Source of the DNA: Nitrospira sp.
GTDB lineage: Bacteria > Nitrospirota > Nitrospiria > Nitrospirales > Nitrospiraceae
Direction of reading: 5' to 3'
Assembly: GCA_020697375.1 (NCBI GenBank)
Contig: JAJFBJ010000001.1
Location: 141,349 to 205,348, forward strand
DNA: 64,000 nt
The position numbers and the translations under genes were made by a program. Of this stretch, positions 8,466 to 18,256 are shown piece by piece. Within the stretch, counting starts at the first letter, position 1. Each line of letters starts with the position of its first letter. The notes beneath the pieces were generated by a model that made no database searches, was not told the origin of the DNA, and saw only the letters and a program-made list of their open reading frames with translations.

Positions 8466-10214
8466 CTAAAACAGGCTCTTGCTGATCTCGTTGGACTTCG
8501 TGCTTTCGTTGCCCGCCTTATCGAATGCGGACACGGCAAAGAAATAGGTCGTGCCGATCGGAAGATTCGGGACGGTAAAGCTGGTGCCGCTGGTCACTTC
8601 AAAGGGCCCGGCGAAGGTGTAGACCCCCGACCTCGTACCTACGTAGACGCGGTAGCCTGCCAAGTCTTTTTCTGAATTGGCGTTCCAGCTTATCGTGGCG
8701 CTGGCAGGTTTCTTTGGCGACGGGGTAGGTTTCCCAGTCAGATCATCCAAAGGAGGATCCGGCGGGGGGGAGGGGGGCATGGGCTGAGGGGGAACCGGCG
8801 TCGGTAGAGGAACGGGTGGAGTCTGCCCGGCGGAGATCGTAAACGTGACGGGTATGCGGAGGGTATTGGTGAAATTTTTTGGACCTGAATCGACGATGTA
8901 CACCACAGCCGTGTAGGTTCCGGCCGCAAGGCCGGTCGTTTGAGCCGTGATGACGATCTGATCCGCTTCAGTTGAAATGGTATGGCTGCTGCCATAGGGC
9001 GGATTCATCCAGACCCAGGGCTGATTGGTGCTCAGAGAATAGACATGCTGGTCGGTTCCCTGCTTACGCAAGGTCAAGGTGCCGACGGCCTGTGATCCCG
9101 TCAGGGCCAATGTTGCCGGAGTCACCTGAATCGGGGCCGTTGCGCCAGGGGGAGGCAAAGGCGGAGGCATAGGCTGAGGAGGAGGCATCGGTTGCGGAGG
9201 AGGCGGCGTAGGTTGAGGGGGCGGCGTGGGTTGAGGAGGAGCAGGCGGCGTGGGCGATCCAGCGGCCGTGATTGTGAACGTCACGGGAATGCGAAGCATG
9301 TTCGAAAAATTGTTGGGACCGGAATCGGTGATGTAGATTACCGCGTGATGTGTTCCTGCGGGGAGGCCGGTCGTCTGAGCCGTGATGACGACTTGATCCG
9401 TTTCGGATGAAATGCTGTGGCTGCTGCCATAAGGCGGATTCATCCAGATCCAAGACTGGTTGGTGCTGAGTGAGTAGGTATGTTGGTCTGTTCCTGATTT
9501 ACGCAGGGTGACGGTCCCGACGGCAGTCTGGCCGGTTTGCGCTTTGAGAGCCAGCGCCACAGGACTGGCTGCGATCCCGGCCGTTGAGACGACCGGAGGA
9601 GCAGGCGGCGGAGTCGTGGCGGCGGGAGGGGGAGGCGGCGTTACCACGACCGGAGGTGGGGGCGGTACTACGACCGGCGGCGGTGGCGTTGGAGCGGGCG
9701 GGGGCGACGGAGCCTTAGGAGCGGCCGTGACAGTGAATGTGACGGGAATCCGGAGCATGTTCGAGAAATTGTTCGGGCCGGAATCGACGACATAGACCAC
9801 CGCGTGATGTGTCCCCGCCGGGAGGTCGGTCGTCTGAGCCGTGATGACGACTTGATCCGTTTCGGATGAAATGGTGTGGCTGCTGCCATAAGGCGGATTC
9901 ATCCAGATCCAAGACTGGTTGGTGCTGAGGGAGTAGACATGTTGGTCGGCGTTGGATTTCCGAAGCGTCAACATGCCCATGGCAGTTTGCCCCTTTTGGG
10001 CTTGCAATGCCAATGCTACCGGATTGGCCATGATGGGCGTGGTTCCGCTGATCTGCGCCTTCGCAACGGCTGCAGCCACTGCGGGTTGTTGCAGAAGGCT
10101 CAAGGTTGATGAGCTGTCAGCGGCGGCAGCCGTGGGGACCAAAGCTGCTTGGAGCAGGGCGGAATAGAAACAACCGGCAATACCGACCACCAATAGGCTC
10201 GTTGGGTATTTCAT
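8466..10214 (-). CDS. Exported protein with three Ig/BACON-like repeats and a C-terminal fibronectin type III domain
   Basis: A 582-residue protein starting at ATG 10214 behind a perfect ribosome site (GGAGGT, 6 bases upstream). Residues 1 to about 32 form a signal peptide. Three nearly identical repeats of about 95 residues follow, each carrying YSLSTNQ-x-W-x-WMNPPYGSSH and ending LRIPVTFT. Proline-rich linkers separate them (runs of PPPP with VV or QP). A fibronectin type III domain with a SATISWNANSEKDLAGYRVY start closes the protein. The repeat shape, a Trp-rich beta sandwich with 'ITAQTTGLPAGTH', resembles BACON/Ig-like domains of surface proteins. It is probably a secreted adhesin or carbohydrate-facing protein; no catalytic domain is visible. 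Domain names are by pattern only. Confidence 0.8.
   Translation of the reverse strand: MKYPTSLLVVGIAGCFYSALLQAALVPTAAAADSSSTLSLLQQPAVAAAVAKAQISGTTPIMANPVALALQAQKGQTAMGMLTLRKSNADQHVYSLSTNQSWIWMNPPYGSSHTISSETDQVVITAQTTDLPAGTHHAVVYVVDSGPNNFSNMLRIPVTFTVTAAPKAPSPPPAPTPPPPVVVPPPPPVVVTPPPPPAATTPPPAPPVVSTAGIAASPVALALKAQTGQTAVGTVTLRKSGTDQHTYSLSTNQSWIWMNPPYGSSHSISSETDQVVITAQTTGLPAGTHHAVIYITDSGPNNFSNMLRIPVTFTITAAGSPTPPAPPQPTPPPQPTPPPPQPMPPPQPMPPPLPPPGATAPIQVTPATLALTGSQAVGTLTLRKQGTDQHVYSLSTNQPWVWMNPPYGSSHTISTEADQIVITAQTTGLAAGTYTAVVYIVDSGPKNFTNTLRIPVTFTISAGQTPPVPLPTPVPPQPMPPSPPPDPPLDDLTGKPTPSPKKPASATISWNANSEKDLAGYRVYVGTRSGVYTFAGPFEVTSGTSFTVPNLPIGTTYFFAVSAFDKAGNESTKSNEISKSLF
8830..10035. repeat. Three in-gene repeats encoding the Ig/BACON-like domains
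   Basis: The three units lie at about 8830-9125, 9255-9575 and 9722-10035. The two upstream-encoded units (9255-9575 and 9722-10035) are close to identical over long stretches; for example both contain CATCCAGATCCAAGACTGG. The third is more diverged. The near-identity at the DNA level points to recent duplication or gene conversion. Confidence 0.85.
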
Positions 10215-10491
10215 CTTGTGACCTCCGAAAAAAAACCGCAAGACCGTGATGAGCAACCAGCATGCCACCTGCCGAATCATGGCGAGCGGCCGAAAAGCCT
10301 TGTCACAAGCCATTTTGTGGCCAATTGCGTTCTCAATATTTCAATCGCCCGAATAAGATGTACAAGAGCGAGCAATCGCTGCATGGCAAAGCCTTCGTCG
10401 GCGCGTCCGCCTATGGCATGAGTGAAAACAAACGCGTTAGGAGACGGGTTGATCTCCGTTTGCCGGCAAGAATCGATAGAGGATCGTGTGG

Positions 10492-11298
10492 TTACCTAGA
10501 ACGATGGACTTGAGAAATCCAGTCGGCGAGCAACGTCAGCATCTGTTGAAAATCTGAGGGGTTGGTAAACCGGTGGTCGGCGCCTGGGAGGATCTTTAAA
10601 CATTTGTGTCCCGACAGGGCGTCCAAGAGCCGCCGGCTCTGATGAAGGGGAACATATTCGTCACAATCGCCCTGAACGATGAGCGTCGGCGCGGTAATGG
10701 TTTGCGCCGGTTCATACGCAACCCGGTTGAGACAGTCTTCGTAGAAGGCATAATCCAGAGGAATGCGAGTCGTCCCTCCATGGAGGTCCGGGATTGTGTT
10801 GGTTCGTTTCCATTCCCGCAAGCCATCCTCTCCAAGTTCCAGGCTGAGTTCTTCTGCGAAATCGACGACCGGACATTTCAATGCCAGGCAGGCGAGTGGA
10901 GGAGCAGGAAAAGGATGTGAGTCTCGCTTGCTCTTCCATTCGGCCGCGGCGAGGATCGAAACCAGCCCCCCGAAGCTGGAACCTGTCAAAGAGAGGCGGC
11001 GATACCGGCGATGTGCAACATAGTCCAGGGCCGCGAGCGCCTGACCAACTCCAATCGTCGTCGTCAATTTGGCGAAGGGCCCATCGCTGTCACCATGTCC
11101 GAAACAATCGAATCGGAAGGTTGCGATGCCTCGCTCGACCAATAGAGCGGTCAGCGCGAGATTGCTCGAGCTGTTCTTGTGAGACAGAAAACCATGACAG
11201 AGCACAGCGATGTGATCCGTCGCCTGATCGGGTGTGGTCAGGACGGCGGAAACCCGCTGGCCCAGAGAATCGTAAAAGAACAGCGTCTCTTCCATCAT
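10492..11298 (-). CDS. Alpha/beta hydrolase
   Basis: A 268-residue cytoplasmic alpha/beta hydrolase. The oxyanion region is CHGFLSHK near residue 34, the nucleophile elbow is GSSFGG with Ser108, the acidic residue is in GDCDEYVP, and the histidine is in GADHRF near the C-terminus. The family contains esterases, acyl-transferring enzymes and thioesterases; the substrate is not predictable. It begins 30 bp after the stop of the membrane protein encoded upstream on the same strand, so it is probably the last gene of that operon. A second ATG three bases downstream is an equally good start. Confidence 0.85.
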   Translation of the reverse strand: MMEETLFFYDSLGQRVSAVLTTPDQATDHIAVLCHGFLSHKNSSSNLALTALLVERGIATFRFDCFGHGDSDGPFAKLTTTIGVGQALAALDYVAHRRYRRLSLTGSSFGGLVSILAAAEWKSKRDSHPFPAPPLACLALKCPVVDFAEELSLELGEDGLREWKRTNTIPDLHGGTTRIPLDYAFYEDCLNRVAYEPAQTITAPTLIVQGDCDEYVPLHQSRRLLDALSGHKCLKILPGADHRFTNPSDFQQMLTLLADWISQVHRSR

Positions 11299-11328
11299 GT
11301 GTTTAACTCGATAAGGTGAGTGATTGGG

Positions 11329-12618
11329 TTAGCGCGCGGCACGCTCGCCGGCCGGATGTGTCCCCAGCACGTAGGCGATCTTCATCGTCATCAAGGTGAG
11401 GTGGCTCAGGAGTAGGCCGAAACTCACCCACGTCGCCGTATGGATCCAAGGCGAGGAGAGCGGGAAGGTCCAGGTCATCACTGCTACAAGGACGAGGCCC
11501 AAGGTGCCAAAGCTGAGGGTGGACAGCTGCAGAGCCCGCCAGCGGTTCATGATTCCATCGAGACTGTTCCGGTAAGCCGTCCGCTTTTTCTGACCTGTGG
11601 TGCGTTGTGCGACCAGCAGCGCGGGCAAGGCATAGGATAGCCCCCCGATGATCGCTTGCAGGAGAAACCCGATGAAGGCCTGGTGGGTGTAGGCCACCAG
11701 GTGAAGGGTGCCATAGGGCATGACCGGAGGAGTCCAAAGCGCGTTGATGCCGACGGCCATGCCGATGAGCGTCATGGTGAGAAGGAAAAAGACAGCCGTT
11801 ATGAGGTGATCGATGGCGGCCGAGCCGGGGTGGCCAGACTGACTCCAGGCGCGGAAAACGAGTATGCCGGAAAGCGCCAGCGTGACCAGCAGACAGCCGC
11901 CGGCGACCAGTTGGATGTGAACGGAAGAAAGAAGGAAACCCGTCAGTAGGCCGGCGGCTCCTGCCGGCAGGAGAAGGAACACGATCTGCTCCGAGCCTGC
12001 ACGTCGCGGCCGGCGATCCAATAACGGCGGCAGCGCCAGTTGGATCGTTCCGATGGTTCCAAGGGTGAAGAATAACACGAGGCCGGCATGCAAGTGTCCC
12101 AGCCGGAGCATGCCGTGCCAGGTCGGAAACCAGGCTCCGGCGAGGAGTCCGCCAAGAACCAGACTACCGAACAGCCCGGTCAAGGCTATCCCCATAAGAA
12201 AGGCCGAAAGGGCGGTCCATCCAGGGCAGGTACGCAACGCCGTCACCATACCCTGCGCCATGGGTATGCAGAGCAGAGCCAGCAACAGACCGGCTCCGAT
12301 GGCCAGGTATGGCTCGTGTAACCAAGAGCCGGCGGCCAGGCCGACAACGGCGAGATTCAGTCCGATGAACAGTCCCAGGCGCTTCGTTGGTTTCGTCTCA
12401 TGGCTCGCCAGCTCGATGGCCGCGAGCGCCAAGCCGAATGTCATCTGGAGGAGGCCTCCGACGAGAGCGCCGTGAACATGGAGCAGGCGAAGGCCGGGCG
12501 GTAGCGGGGAGCCGCGCACGATGCCGATAAAGGTGGCCAGCCCCAGCAGCGCGGTCAGCAGAAGCCAGCTCCACCCGGTAAGGAGAAACGACAAGGATGA
12601 TCCGAGTCCTCGACCCAT
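11329..12618 (-). CDS. Haem-copper-oxidase subunit I-like multi-pass membrane protein
   Basis: A 429-residue, very hydrophobic protein with about 12 transmembrane helices. Histidines sit inside helices in patterns such as LHVHGALVGGLLQM, GHLHAGLVLFF and YTHQAFIGFLLQ. These resemble the haem-ligand helices of cbb3-type cytochrome oxidase subunit I and related NnrS-like or short-form proteins. No other oxidase subunit or cytochrome is adjacent. Its ATG lies 5 bp after the thiD stop, so the two are co-transcribed. The start at 12618 is taken because upstream sequence in frame overlaps thiD. It could be a haem-binding membrane protein of unknown function rather than a terminal oxidase. Confidence 0.7.
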   Translation of the reverse strand: MGRGLGSSLSFLLTGWSWLLLTALLGLATFIGIVRGSPLPPGLRLLHVHGALVGGLLQMTFGLALAAIELASHETKPTKRLGLFIGLNLAVVGLAAGSWLHEPYLAIGAGLLLALLCIPMAQGMVTALRTCPGWTALSAFLMGIALTGLFGSLVLGGLLAGAWFPTWHGMLRLGHLHAGLVLFFTLGTIGTIQLALPPLLDRRPRRAGSEQIVFLLLPAGAAGLLTGFLLSSVHIQLVAGGCLLVTLALSGILVFRAWSQSGHPGSAAIDHLITAVFFLLTMTLIGMAVGINALWTPPVMPYGTLHLVAYTHQAFIGFLLQAIIGGLSYALPALLVAQRTTGQKKRTAYRNSLDGIMNRWRALQLSTLSFGTLGLVLVAVMTWTFPLSSPWIHTATWVSFGLLLSHLTLMTMKIAYVLGTHPAGERAAR

Positions 12619-12623
12619 GGCCC

Positions 12624-13418
12624 CTAGCCCTGATTCAAAAAGTAGAAATGGTTGGTGGGACCCTTGCCGTGGCCGATGGCGAGGCTGTGCCTGATGGCTT
12701 CGGTAAGATAGGTCTTCGCGGTTTGGATCGCGTCGGGAACCGTTTTTCCTCGGGCGAGATGCGCCGCGATGGCTGAAGCAAAGGTGCAACCAGTGCCATG
12801 GGTATGCGGTGTGTCGATAAACTCGCCCTTGAAAACGTTGAAGAACCGGCCGTCATAGAGGAGATCAGTCGCGCGATCGCTTGGCAAATGGCCTCCCTTG
12901 ATGAGGACGTTGGCGCATCCGAATTGCTGGATGATCTTGGCGGCGCGACGGGCGTCGGCCAGCGAGGTGATCTCGATGCCTGAAAGCTGCTGAGCTTCAT
13001 GCACATTTGGCGTCACCAGCAAGGCTAACGGAAAGAGCTCCTTCTTGAGGGAATCGACGGCATCCGGTCTCAAAAGGGCTTGCCCGCCCTTGGCGACCAT
13101 GACGGGATCCACGACCAGGTTTTTAACCATCTGCGGCTTCAGGAGTTTCACGACGGTCTTGATGATGTCCGCCGACGACAACATGCCGGTCTTGACGGCA
13201 GCCACCTCGAAATCGTCGAAGATGGCATCGAGTTGAGCGGCGATGATCGACGTCGGCAATTCCAGCACGTCGGCCACTTCTTCCGTATTCTGAGCGGTGA
13301 TGGCGGTGATGACCGACATGGCATAGGCCCCGTTGGCCGACATGGCCTTCAGATCTGCCTGGATTCCCGCCCCGCCGCCGGAATCTGAACCCGCGATCGT
13401 CAAGACTTGTTTGATCAT
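12624..13418 (-). CDS. thiD: Hydroxymethylpyrimidine/phosphomethylpyrimidine kinase
   Basis: A 264-residue ribokinase-fold enzyme of thiamine synthesis that phosphorylates HMP and HMP-P. The N-terminal signature [16 protein letters not shown] is complete. The C-terminal kinase motif [18 protein letters not shown] holds the catalytic Asp/Cys pocket around GTGC. The length is normal for the family. It lies 35 bp downstream of the FlgO-like gene and just ahead of the haem-copper-like membrane gene. No thiC, thiE or thiG is next to it, but tenA, another thiamine pyrimidine gene, is 5 kb away. Confidence 0.95.
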   Translation of the reverse strand: MIKQVLTIAGSDSGGGAGIQADLKAMSANGAYAMSVITAITAQNTEEVADVLELPTSIIAAQLDAIFDDFEVAAVKTGMLSSADIIKTVVKLLKPQMVKNLVVDPVMVAKGGQALLRPDAVDSLKKELFPLALLVTPNVHEAQQLSGIEITSLADARRAAKIIQQFGCANVLIKGGHLPSDRATDLLYDGRFFNVFKGEFIDTPHTHGTGCTFASAIAAHLARGKTVPDAIQTAKTYLTEAIRHSLAIGHGKGPTNHFYFLNQG

Positions 13419-13453
13419 GCTGTTCCCCGTGCAAAGGTTCCGAAGATAATAAT

Positions 13454-14437
13454 CTATGGTGTGGTGGGGATGGTCTCCTGCGGTGCAGGAGGTCCGGCTT
13501 CCGTGGCCGGCGGCGCATCGAGGTTCAGCCCGTCCAGGGTCACGACGCGATCCGGCCTGGGCGACGTTTCGTGGTAATGCAGAGAGACGGGACCTCGCGC
13601 CGGTTTGTCATCGGCTGGAAAAGAGAGACTCGCACGCTGTTGTTTCGTAGGATCCAGTTCCATGCCGCGGGTGCAGAGCCCTTCGCGATTCTGGGCGACA
13701 TCCTGTTTCCATTGCCGGCCCTGATCGTCCTTCAGGTAGGTGTCCATCAGCTGGCAGCCGATTTTGACGGGATGGGACGAGCGGTTCTCAAACAGCAGGT
13801 CCAGCGTAATCTGCTCGTCCCGCCTGGTTATGTCGACGACGCTGACTTTGTACCATTCGTTTTCATGGGCATTCAGCGCCGGGACAGTGGGCTCCGGAGC
13901 TGCGGACTCCAGCGACGCGGAGGGCGGCGGAGCATTCGTCTGCTTGAGAAGCGCTGCAAGTGGTCCGGCTTTCGGCAGGACCGTGCGCGCCGCACCGACG
14001 GGAAACACCGTGTATGGGCCGATCAGCTTCGCCGTCACCTGTACGCCCTCGGGAATCTCCAGATAGGTTCCGGTGACGAACAGATCGGTCCGCAAGGCCT
14101 TCGCTACCTTCTTGACCGCTTTCGCTTGAGAAGCTTCCAGGTGAGTGAGGTGATGCTTCTTCATGGTGGCTGCAAGAAGTTTGTGATCGACCACTTTGAG
14201 TTCGCCGGCCACGAGCAATTGGGTGGCCAGTTCTTCGGCGAGGAACCGTCCGATCGCTGTCACGTCCCCCTTATTGTCGACGAAGTCCAGTAATGCGAGG
14301 CGCTCCTTTTTCATCTTGATGGCCTCGGCCGCCACGCCTTCAGCTAGCTCCTTCAGACTGTCCTCATATTTCGACGCGGCCTGTGCGGAGGCATGGCAGA
14401 ATGCGAGCAACACTATGAGGAAGAACAGACGCGCCAT
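13454..14437 (-). CDS. Exported FlgO-domain-like protein
   Basis: A 327-residue protein with a clear signal peptide (residues 1-20, cut after ASAQA). Residues about 25-150 look like a FlgO domain: an 'ALLDFVDNKGDVTAIGRFLAEEL' type strand-helix, then LKVVDHKLLAATMKKHHLTH and a TDLFVTGTYLEI strand. FlgO and CsgG-type proteins are periplasmic or outer-membrane assembly proteins. The C-terminal half is a beta-rich segment with two cysteines (KIGCQLMD, GLCTRGM). No flagellar genes are nearby, so a flagellar role is unlikely. The start is the Met right before the signal peptide. Confidence 0.75.
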   Translation of the reverse strand: MARLFFLIVLLAFCHASAQAASKYEDSLKELAEGVAAEAIKMKKERLALLDFVDNKGDVTAIGRFLAEELATQLLVAGELKVVDHKLLAATMKKHHLTHLEASQAKAVKKVAKALRTDLFVTGTYLEIPEGVQVTAKLIGPYTVFPVGAARTVLPKAGPLAALLKQTNAPPPSASLESAAPEPTVPALNAHENEWYKVSVVDITRRDEQITLDLLFENRSSHPVKIGCQLMDTYLKDDQGRQWKQDVAQNREGLCTRGMELDPTKQQRASLSFPADDKPARGPVSLHYHETSPRPDRVVTLDGLNLDAPPATEAGPPAPQETIPTTP

Positions 14438-14949
14438 TGATAGGGACTCATTGCGAAGCCGATAAACGCCCACATTATACTCACGTCACCGATGCTGTCC
14501 AGCCCGTGCGCTGCCGATGGTCACAAGCCAGTCGGGTCGCTGGTCCCGGCCGGAAGAAGGATGAGCCGGCCGATCAATCATCCTTCGAGCCTGTGCCGGC
14601 TTCTGAATCATCGGCCATGCGGCCGATGGCGCTTCTCGTGGCAGGGGAAGCGGTATTCCGAGAGGAACAGCACTACGTAGTTCAATCCCTCCGGTAGTGC
14701 GGTCTTGCCATGGTCTAGGACGAATCCCGGTTATCGCCGTGGCCGATCGTTGGGATCGCAGGGGCTCCGGTCGTGGAACAACTGCTAGGAGGTTGACCAG
14801 GCGCGGGCTAGGGAAGTACCGGGGATTTGTGCCGAATTATTCCTACAGTCACCATTTTTTTGCCACATTGATCATGTTCCCCCTAGCACAAGGTTCCGAA
14901 TGGGTACTAGCATAAATCATACGGAAACCCTTCCACGGAGGAGGTCAAT
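14438..14949. other. Intergenic region of 512 bp
   Basis: I see no convincing gene. There is a hairpin of AAGGATGA and TCATCCTT arms near 14560-14585, and a 16-mer CGAGCCTGTGCCGGCT that recurs at about 40839, upstream of the response regulator. The last 60 bases lead into the small membrane protein and have an AT-rich tract (TAGCATAAATCAT) that could hold a promoter -10. Confidence 0.5.
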
Positions 14950-15129
14950 ATGCCAGCTTACATCCTCGGTGCATTGGCGATCCTATTTTGCATGATCGCC
15001 GTCTGGGCCTCTGTCACGCAGGAGAGTGCGCCCATGATGGGTGAAGAAGAGCCCGATTGGGACCTCGAACCGCTCAATCAGCCGGAAGAATACCGCAAGC
15101 AGCCGGGCGAATACCGCAAGGCCGGTTGA
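14950..15129 (+). CDS. Small single-pass membrane protein (59 residues)
   Basis: An ATG directly behind a strong ribosome site (GGAGGAGGT, about 4 bases upstream) opens a 59-residue frame. The first 23 residues are hydrophobic (YILGALAILFCMIAVWA), and an acidic tail with MMGEEEPDWDLEP follows. The C-terminus holds a short repeat, PEEYRKQ and PGEYRK. I do not recognise a family. The ribosome site, the membrane helix and an amphipathic, charged tail make it likely to be expressed. Confidence 0.7.
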   Translation: MPAYILGALAILFCMIAVWASVTQESAPMMGEEEPDWDLEPLNQPEEYRKQPGEYRKAG

Positions 15130-15659
15130 CGGTTTCGGCAGATTGCCGTCGAGCACCTCTCGTGCAATCGGTCCAATACTGACCCCTAGAGTGGCAGCAT
15201 TGACTGTACGACCTGCCGGGTGTGTCTGCGAACCCTCCGACGCTGAATATGTCTGTCCGACCGTCCGACAGCAGCGCGCAGACCAGTTGTGAAAGGCCCT
15301 CTGGATTACCAGCCCGACCGACGCTTCGCAGGCAAGGAGGGATGGATTTTAGGCGGAAATTGCATGCTGGGACAAAGCTTCGCATGCGACTGGAGCAAGC
15401 CTGTTGCATCATGGAGGCTTTGTGGATACGTGAGACGGTCTGCCCCTTCATCTTCTCTCATAATTTCTTCTTTTTCCAATCTGGCATGCCGTGGCTGCGC
15501 GAGCGGTTCTGTTAGAGTCTTTCTCTCTCTCGCTCTCTCCCTCTGATGGCCGGGTGGTTTTCTTCGGGCAGGTGGCAGGACTAGGCCAAAAACTGCGCGC
15601 GTCCAACGAGGGCCGTCCTCCTTCCTCACAGCGGCCACGGATTTCCTTGTTCTAGCTAG
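15130..15659. other. Intergenic region of 530 bp
   Basis: No supported gene. Composition is mixed, with a CT-rich low-complexity run near 15515-15545 (repeated CTCTCTC/CGCTCTCTCC). It forms the left border of the accessory stretch that carries the toxin-antitoxin remnant. Confidence 0.5.
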
Positions 15660-16169
<510 letters not shown>

Positions 16170-16221
16170 TTATAGGCGTTTCGTGAGGAATGGTCTATTT
16201 CGCTCATCTCATCACCTTCTC

Positions 16222-16238
16222 ATGGACGTGTGACTGGC
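16222..16238 (+). repeat. Short dispersed repeat, copy 1 (GGACGTGTGACTGG type)
   Basis: ATGGACGTGTGACTGGC preceded by a pyrimidine-rich run. Related copies are at 17984-18001, 18102-18118 and 18257-18273, all in the accessory stretch. Confidence 0.45.
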
Positions 16239-16451
16239 TGGCTCGGCCGAGAGGCGCTAGCAACACATGAAGCCTTGGTGGAAACGATTGCATGCGGAAA
16301 GAAGTTTATCATGTGATTCTTATACGTTCATGCACAGGAATCAGGCGCGGTTGATTTCTCTCATTCTGCGGCGTAGTTCATGGCCTATGACCCCGACCAT
16401 TTTTGTTGGCTAAATTGGGAGCCAGGATTTCACATCAACTGGAGGCTGAAG

Positions 16452-17078
16452 ATGCGGAGATCACGAATCGGCTACTGGTCAAGATGGGCATTCATGACAT
16501 GCCTTGTCTTTACTCTCATTGAATCCGTTCTGATGAGGTCCGCATATTCGTCTGAGGAGATCACACCTGGATTACAAGTTAATCCAATAAAGGACCAGTC
16601 GATCAGAGCTAAATTTATGGGTCATCTATCGGGAATCGAGGATTTCTCAAAGCAGAAGGAACGTTGGATGGCAGTTTACGCGGATCTCGAAGACCAAATA
16701 CATAAGGTTAACAATGCTCTTCAGGGTATGGAGGTGAAACTAGCCAATGCCGAGAACAAGAATTTAAGAAAACGACTCACTCGAAAAAGTACAGCATTAA
16801 GTCAGATGGTCAGTTCTCAGCGATTTTTGCAAGATCTGGCTGTCCAAGAATACAGTTTGGTGTCGAAACTCGAATCAATCGATCAATCACTGAAACAAAA
16901 TGCACTCTCCAAGGCTGATTATTTGAGCGAACGAGCCCACATAGCTCAACGAATCAGTCATGTCGAACAATTGCGTCAGGAGGAATATCTGGCTGGTAAT
17001 ATTGCTTTTTTCTTGGAGAAGATTGCTGATGAGGTTGGAGACTTGGAATTCCCGATTAGCACTATTAGGCTGAAGTAA
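16452..17078 (+). CDS. Unrecognised coiled-coil protein with an N-terminal membrane or signal segment
   Basis: A 208-residue protein starting at ATG 16452 behind GGAGG. Residues about 10-30 are hydrophobic (WAFMTCLVFTLIESVLM) and act as a signal or anchor. From about residue 65 the sequence is heptad-rich and charged (EDQIHKVNNALQGMEVKLANAENKNLRKRL), so most of the protein should be a long coiled coil. It ends with a segment containing ISTIRLK. I do not recognise a family. The AT content is visibly higher than in neighbouring genes, which suggests transfer. An ATG at 16380 would add 24 residues without a ribosome site. Confidence 0.65.
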   Translation: MRRSRIGYWSRWAFMTCLVFTLIESVLMRSAYSSEEITPGLQVNPIKDQSIRAKFMGHLSGIEDFSKQKERWMAVYADLEDQIHKVNNALQGMEVKLANAENKNLRKRLTRKSTALSQMVSSQRFLQDLAVQEYSLVSKLESIDQSLKQNALSKADYLSERAHIAQRISHVEQLRQEEYLAGNIAFFLEKIADEVGDLEFPISTIRLK

Positions 17079-17196
17079 CAGCGCAATAGTTTGTTGCAAG
17101 GAGCACTTGGCCGACTTCGCGCCAAATCAGCAAAAGTTCAGAGGACTCTTAAAGGGTATCCAGGTGCTGTAGGCCAATAAGGCGTTGGGCTTTTCA

Positions 17197-17967
17197 TTAT
17201 TTCTCGCCCCACCTTGAATGGCACAATGCACCATGGGTTAGTACCAGTCGTGGCGATGTAATTTGGTCTAACACAGGGCTATCAGGTTCAGGTCGATAGG
17301 CATTGCGCAGATCCTTGAATATGATTTCTCTGTTTGAAAGCACGCAATCAGAAGATTCGATCAACAGCACCGTTTCATCTCCGCGATTCTTGTATTGCCG
17401 CAACACCTCAGTCTTTTTGTCTAGCGCGTTGCGAATGACAGCGATTCTTTGTTCAGATAGATTGCCGGGCTTCAGGCGAGCCACTATTACTCTCCCTTGT
17501 CCAGGTAGCTTTTCTCGGCAAATATGGAGATCGATAGGAACGTTTGGAATCTTAACAATGCTTTGGCATTCACACGGTAGTGAGGGAACATTTTGAATCA
17601 ACCATGCCTGGATTTGATTAGATAGACTGCCCCAATCCACGCCAGTTGGTATTGCTGTAACATCAATAGCTATTTCCAGCCAATCATCCGGATGGTTCGA
17701 CCATTTCTTTTCGAGAGTTCCCATAAGCTTGTGAAATCGGGCATCATCGTGCCTCTGTCCCACAAAACTATCAATCGTCGTGTGCTCTACGGCATATCCT
17801 TCACGCGGTCCTCGCCATGTTGCATCGCATGGTCGCTCGCCCTGGTAGACGCGTATTTCCTCTGGATAGCTCTCGTGTTGGATAGGCTCTCCAAATGTCT
17901 TGCATACATGCAGCCTCAAGACCTCGATTACTTTCTTTTCCTTATTTGTCCTTTCTTCCTCTCCCAC
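17197..17967 (-). CDS. Unrecognised 256-residue protein, accessory
   Basis: The frame starts with GTG at 17967, about 7 bases behind GGAGGGG. The protein is soluble and mixed alpha/beta, with features such as YAVEHTTIDSFVGQRHDDARF, DDWLEIAIDVT and TVLLIESSDCVLSNREII. The EHTTID segment with following acidic residues is reminiscent of a nuclease core, but no catalytic set can be proven. Base composition is AT-richer than the core genes. No related gene is adjacent. I cannot assign a function. Confidence 0.6.
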   Translation of the reverse strand: MGEEERTNKEKKVIEVLRLHVCKTFGEPIQHESYPEEIRVYQGERPCDATWRGPREGYAVEHTTIDSFVGQRHDDARFHKLMGTLEKKWSNHPDDWLEIAIDVTAIPTGVDWGSLSNQIQAWLIQNVPSLPCECQSIVKIPNVPIDLHICREKLPGQGRVIVARLKPGNLSEQRIAVIRNALDKKTEVLRQYKNRGDETVLLIESSDCVLSNREIIFKDLRNAYRPEPDSPVLDQITSPRLVLTHGALCHSRWGEK

Positions 17968-18101
17968 CTTTAATCCCCTCCCATTGACATGTCGTGACTG
18001 GACGGACGTCGCTGTCTGTAGCAGGCCGCGCCCATTTGCCCATGCTCCCCAAATTGACCATGGCTGGCAATCTCACTGTCCGTTTTTCCCATTTCCTTTC
18101 C

Positions 18102-18118
18102 AGTGGACCTGCGACTGG
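18102..18118 (+). repeat. Short dispersed repeat, copy 3
   Basis: AGTGGACCTGCGACTGG after the pyrimidine run TTTCCCATTTCCTTTCC. It is part of the same motif family as 16222-16238. Confidence 0.45.
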
Positions 18119-18256
18119 TGGGCGGGGAAGGCATGTCTCGGAGCGCCCTCAAAGCGTCAGCAGCGTTTCGAATGGACTGAGCGGGCTGTTCTGCGTGAAC
18201 AGATGGTCTGTCCGCAGCTCCGCGCCACCCATCCTATTCCTCTATTCCCACCTCCC

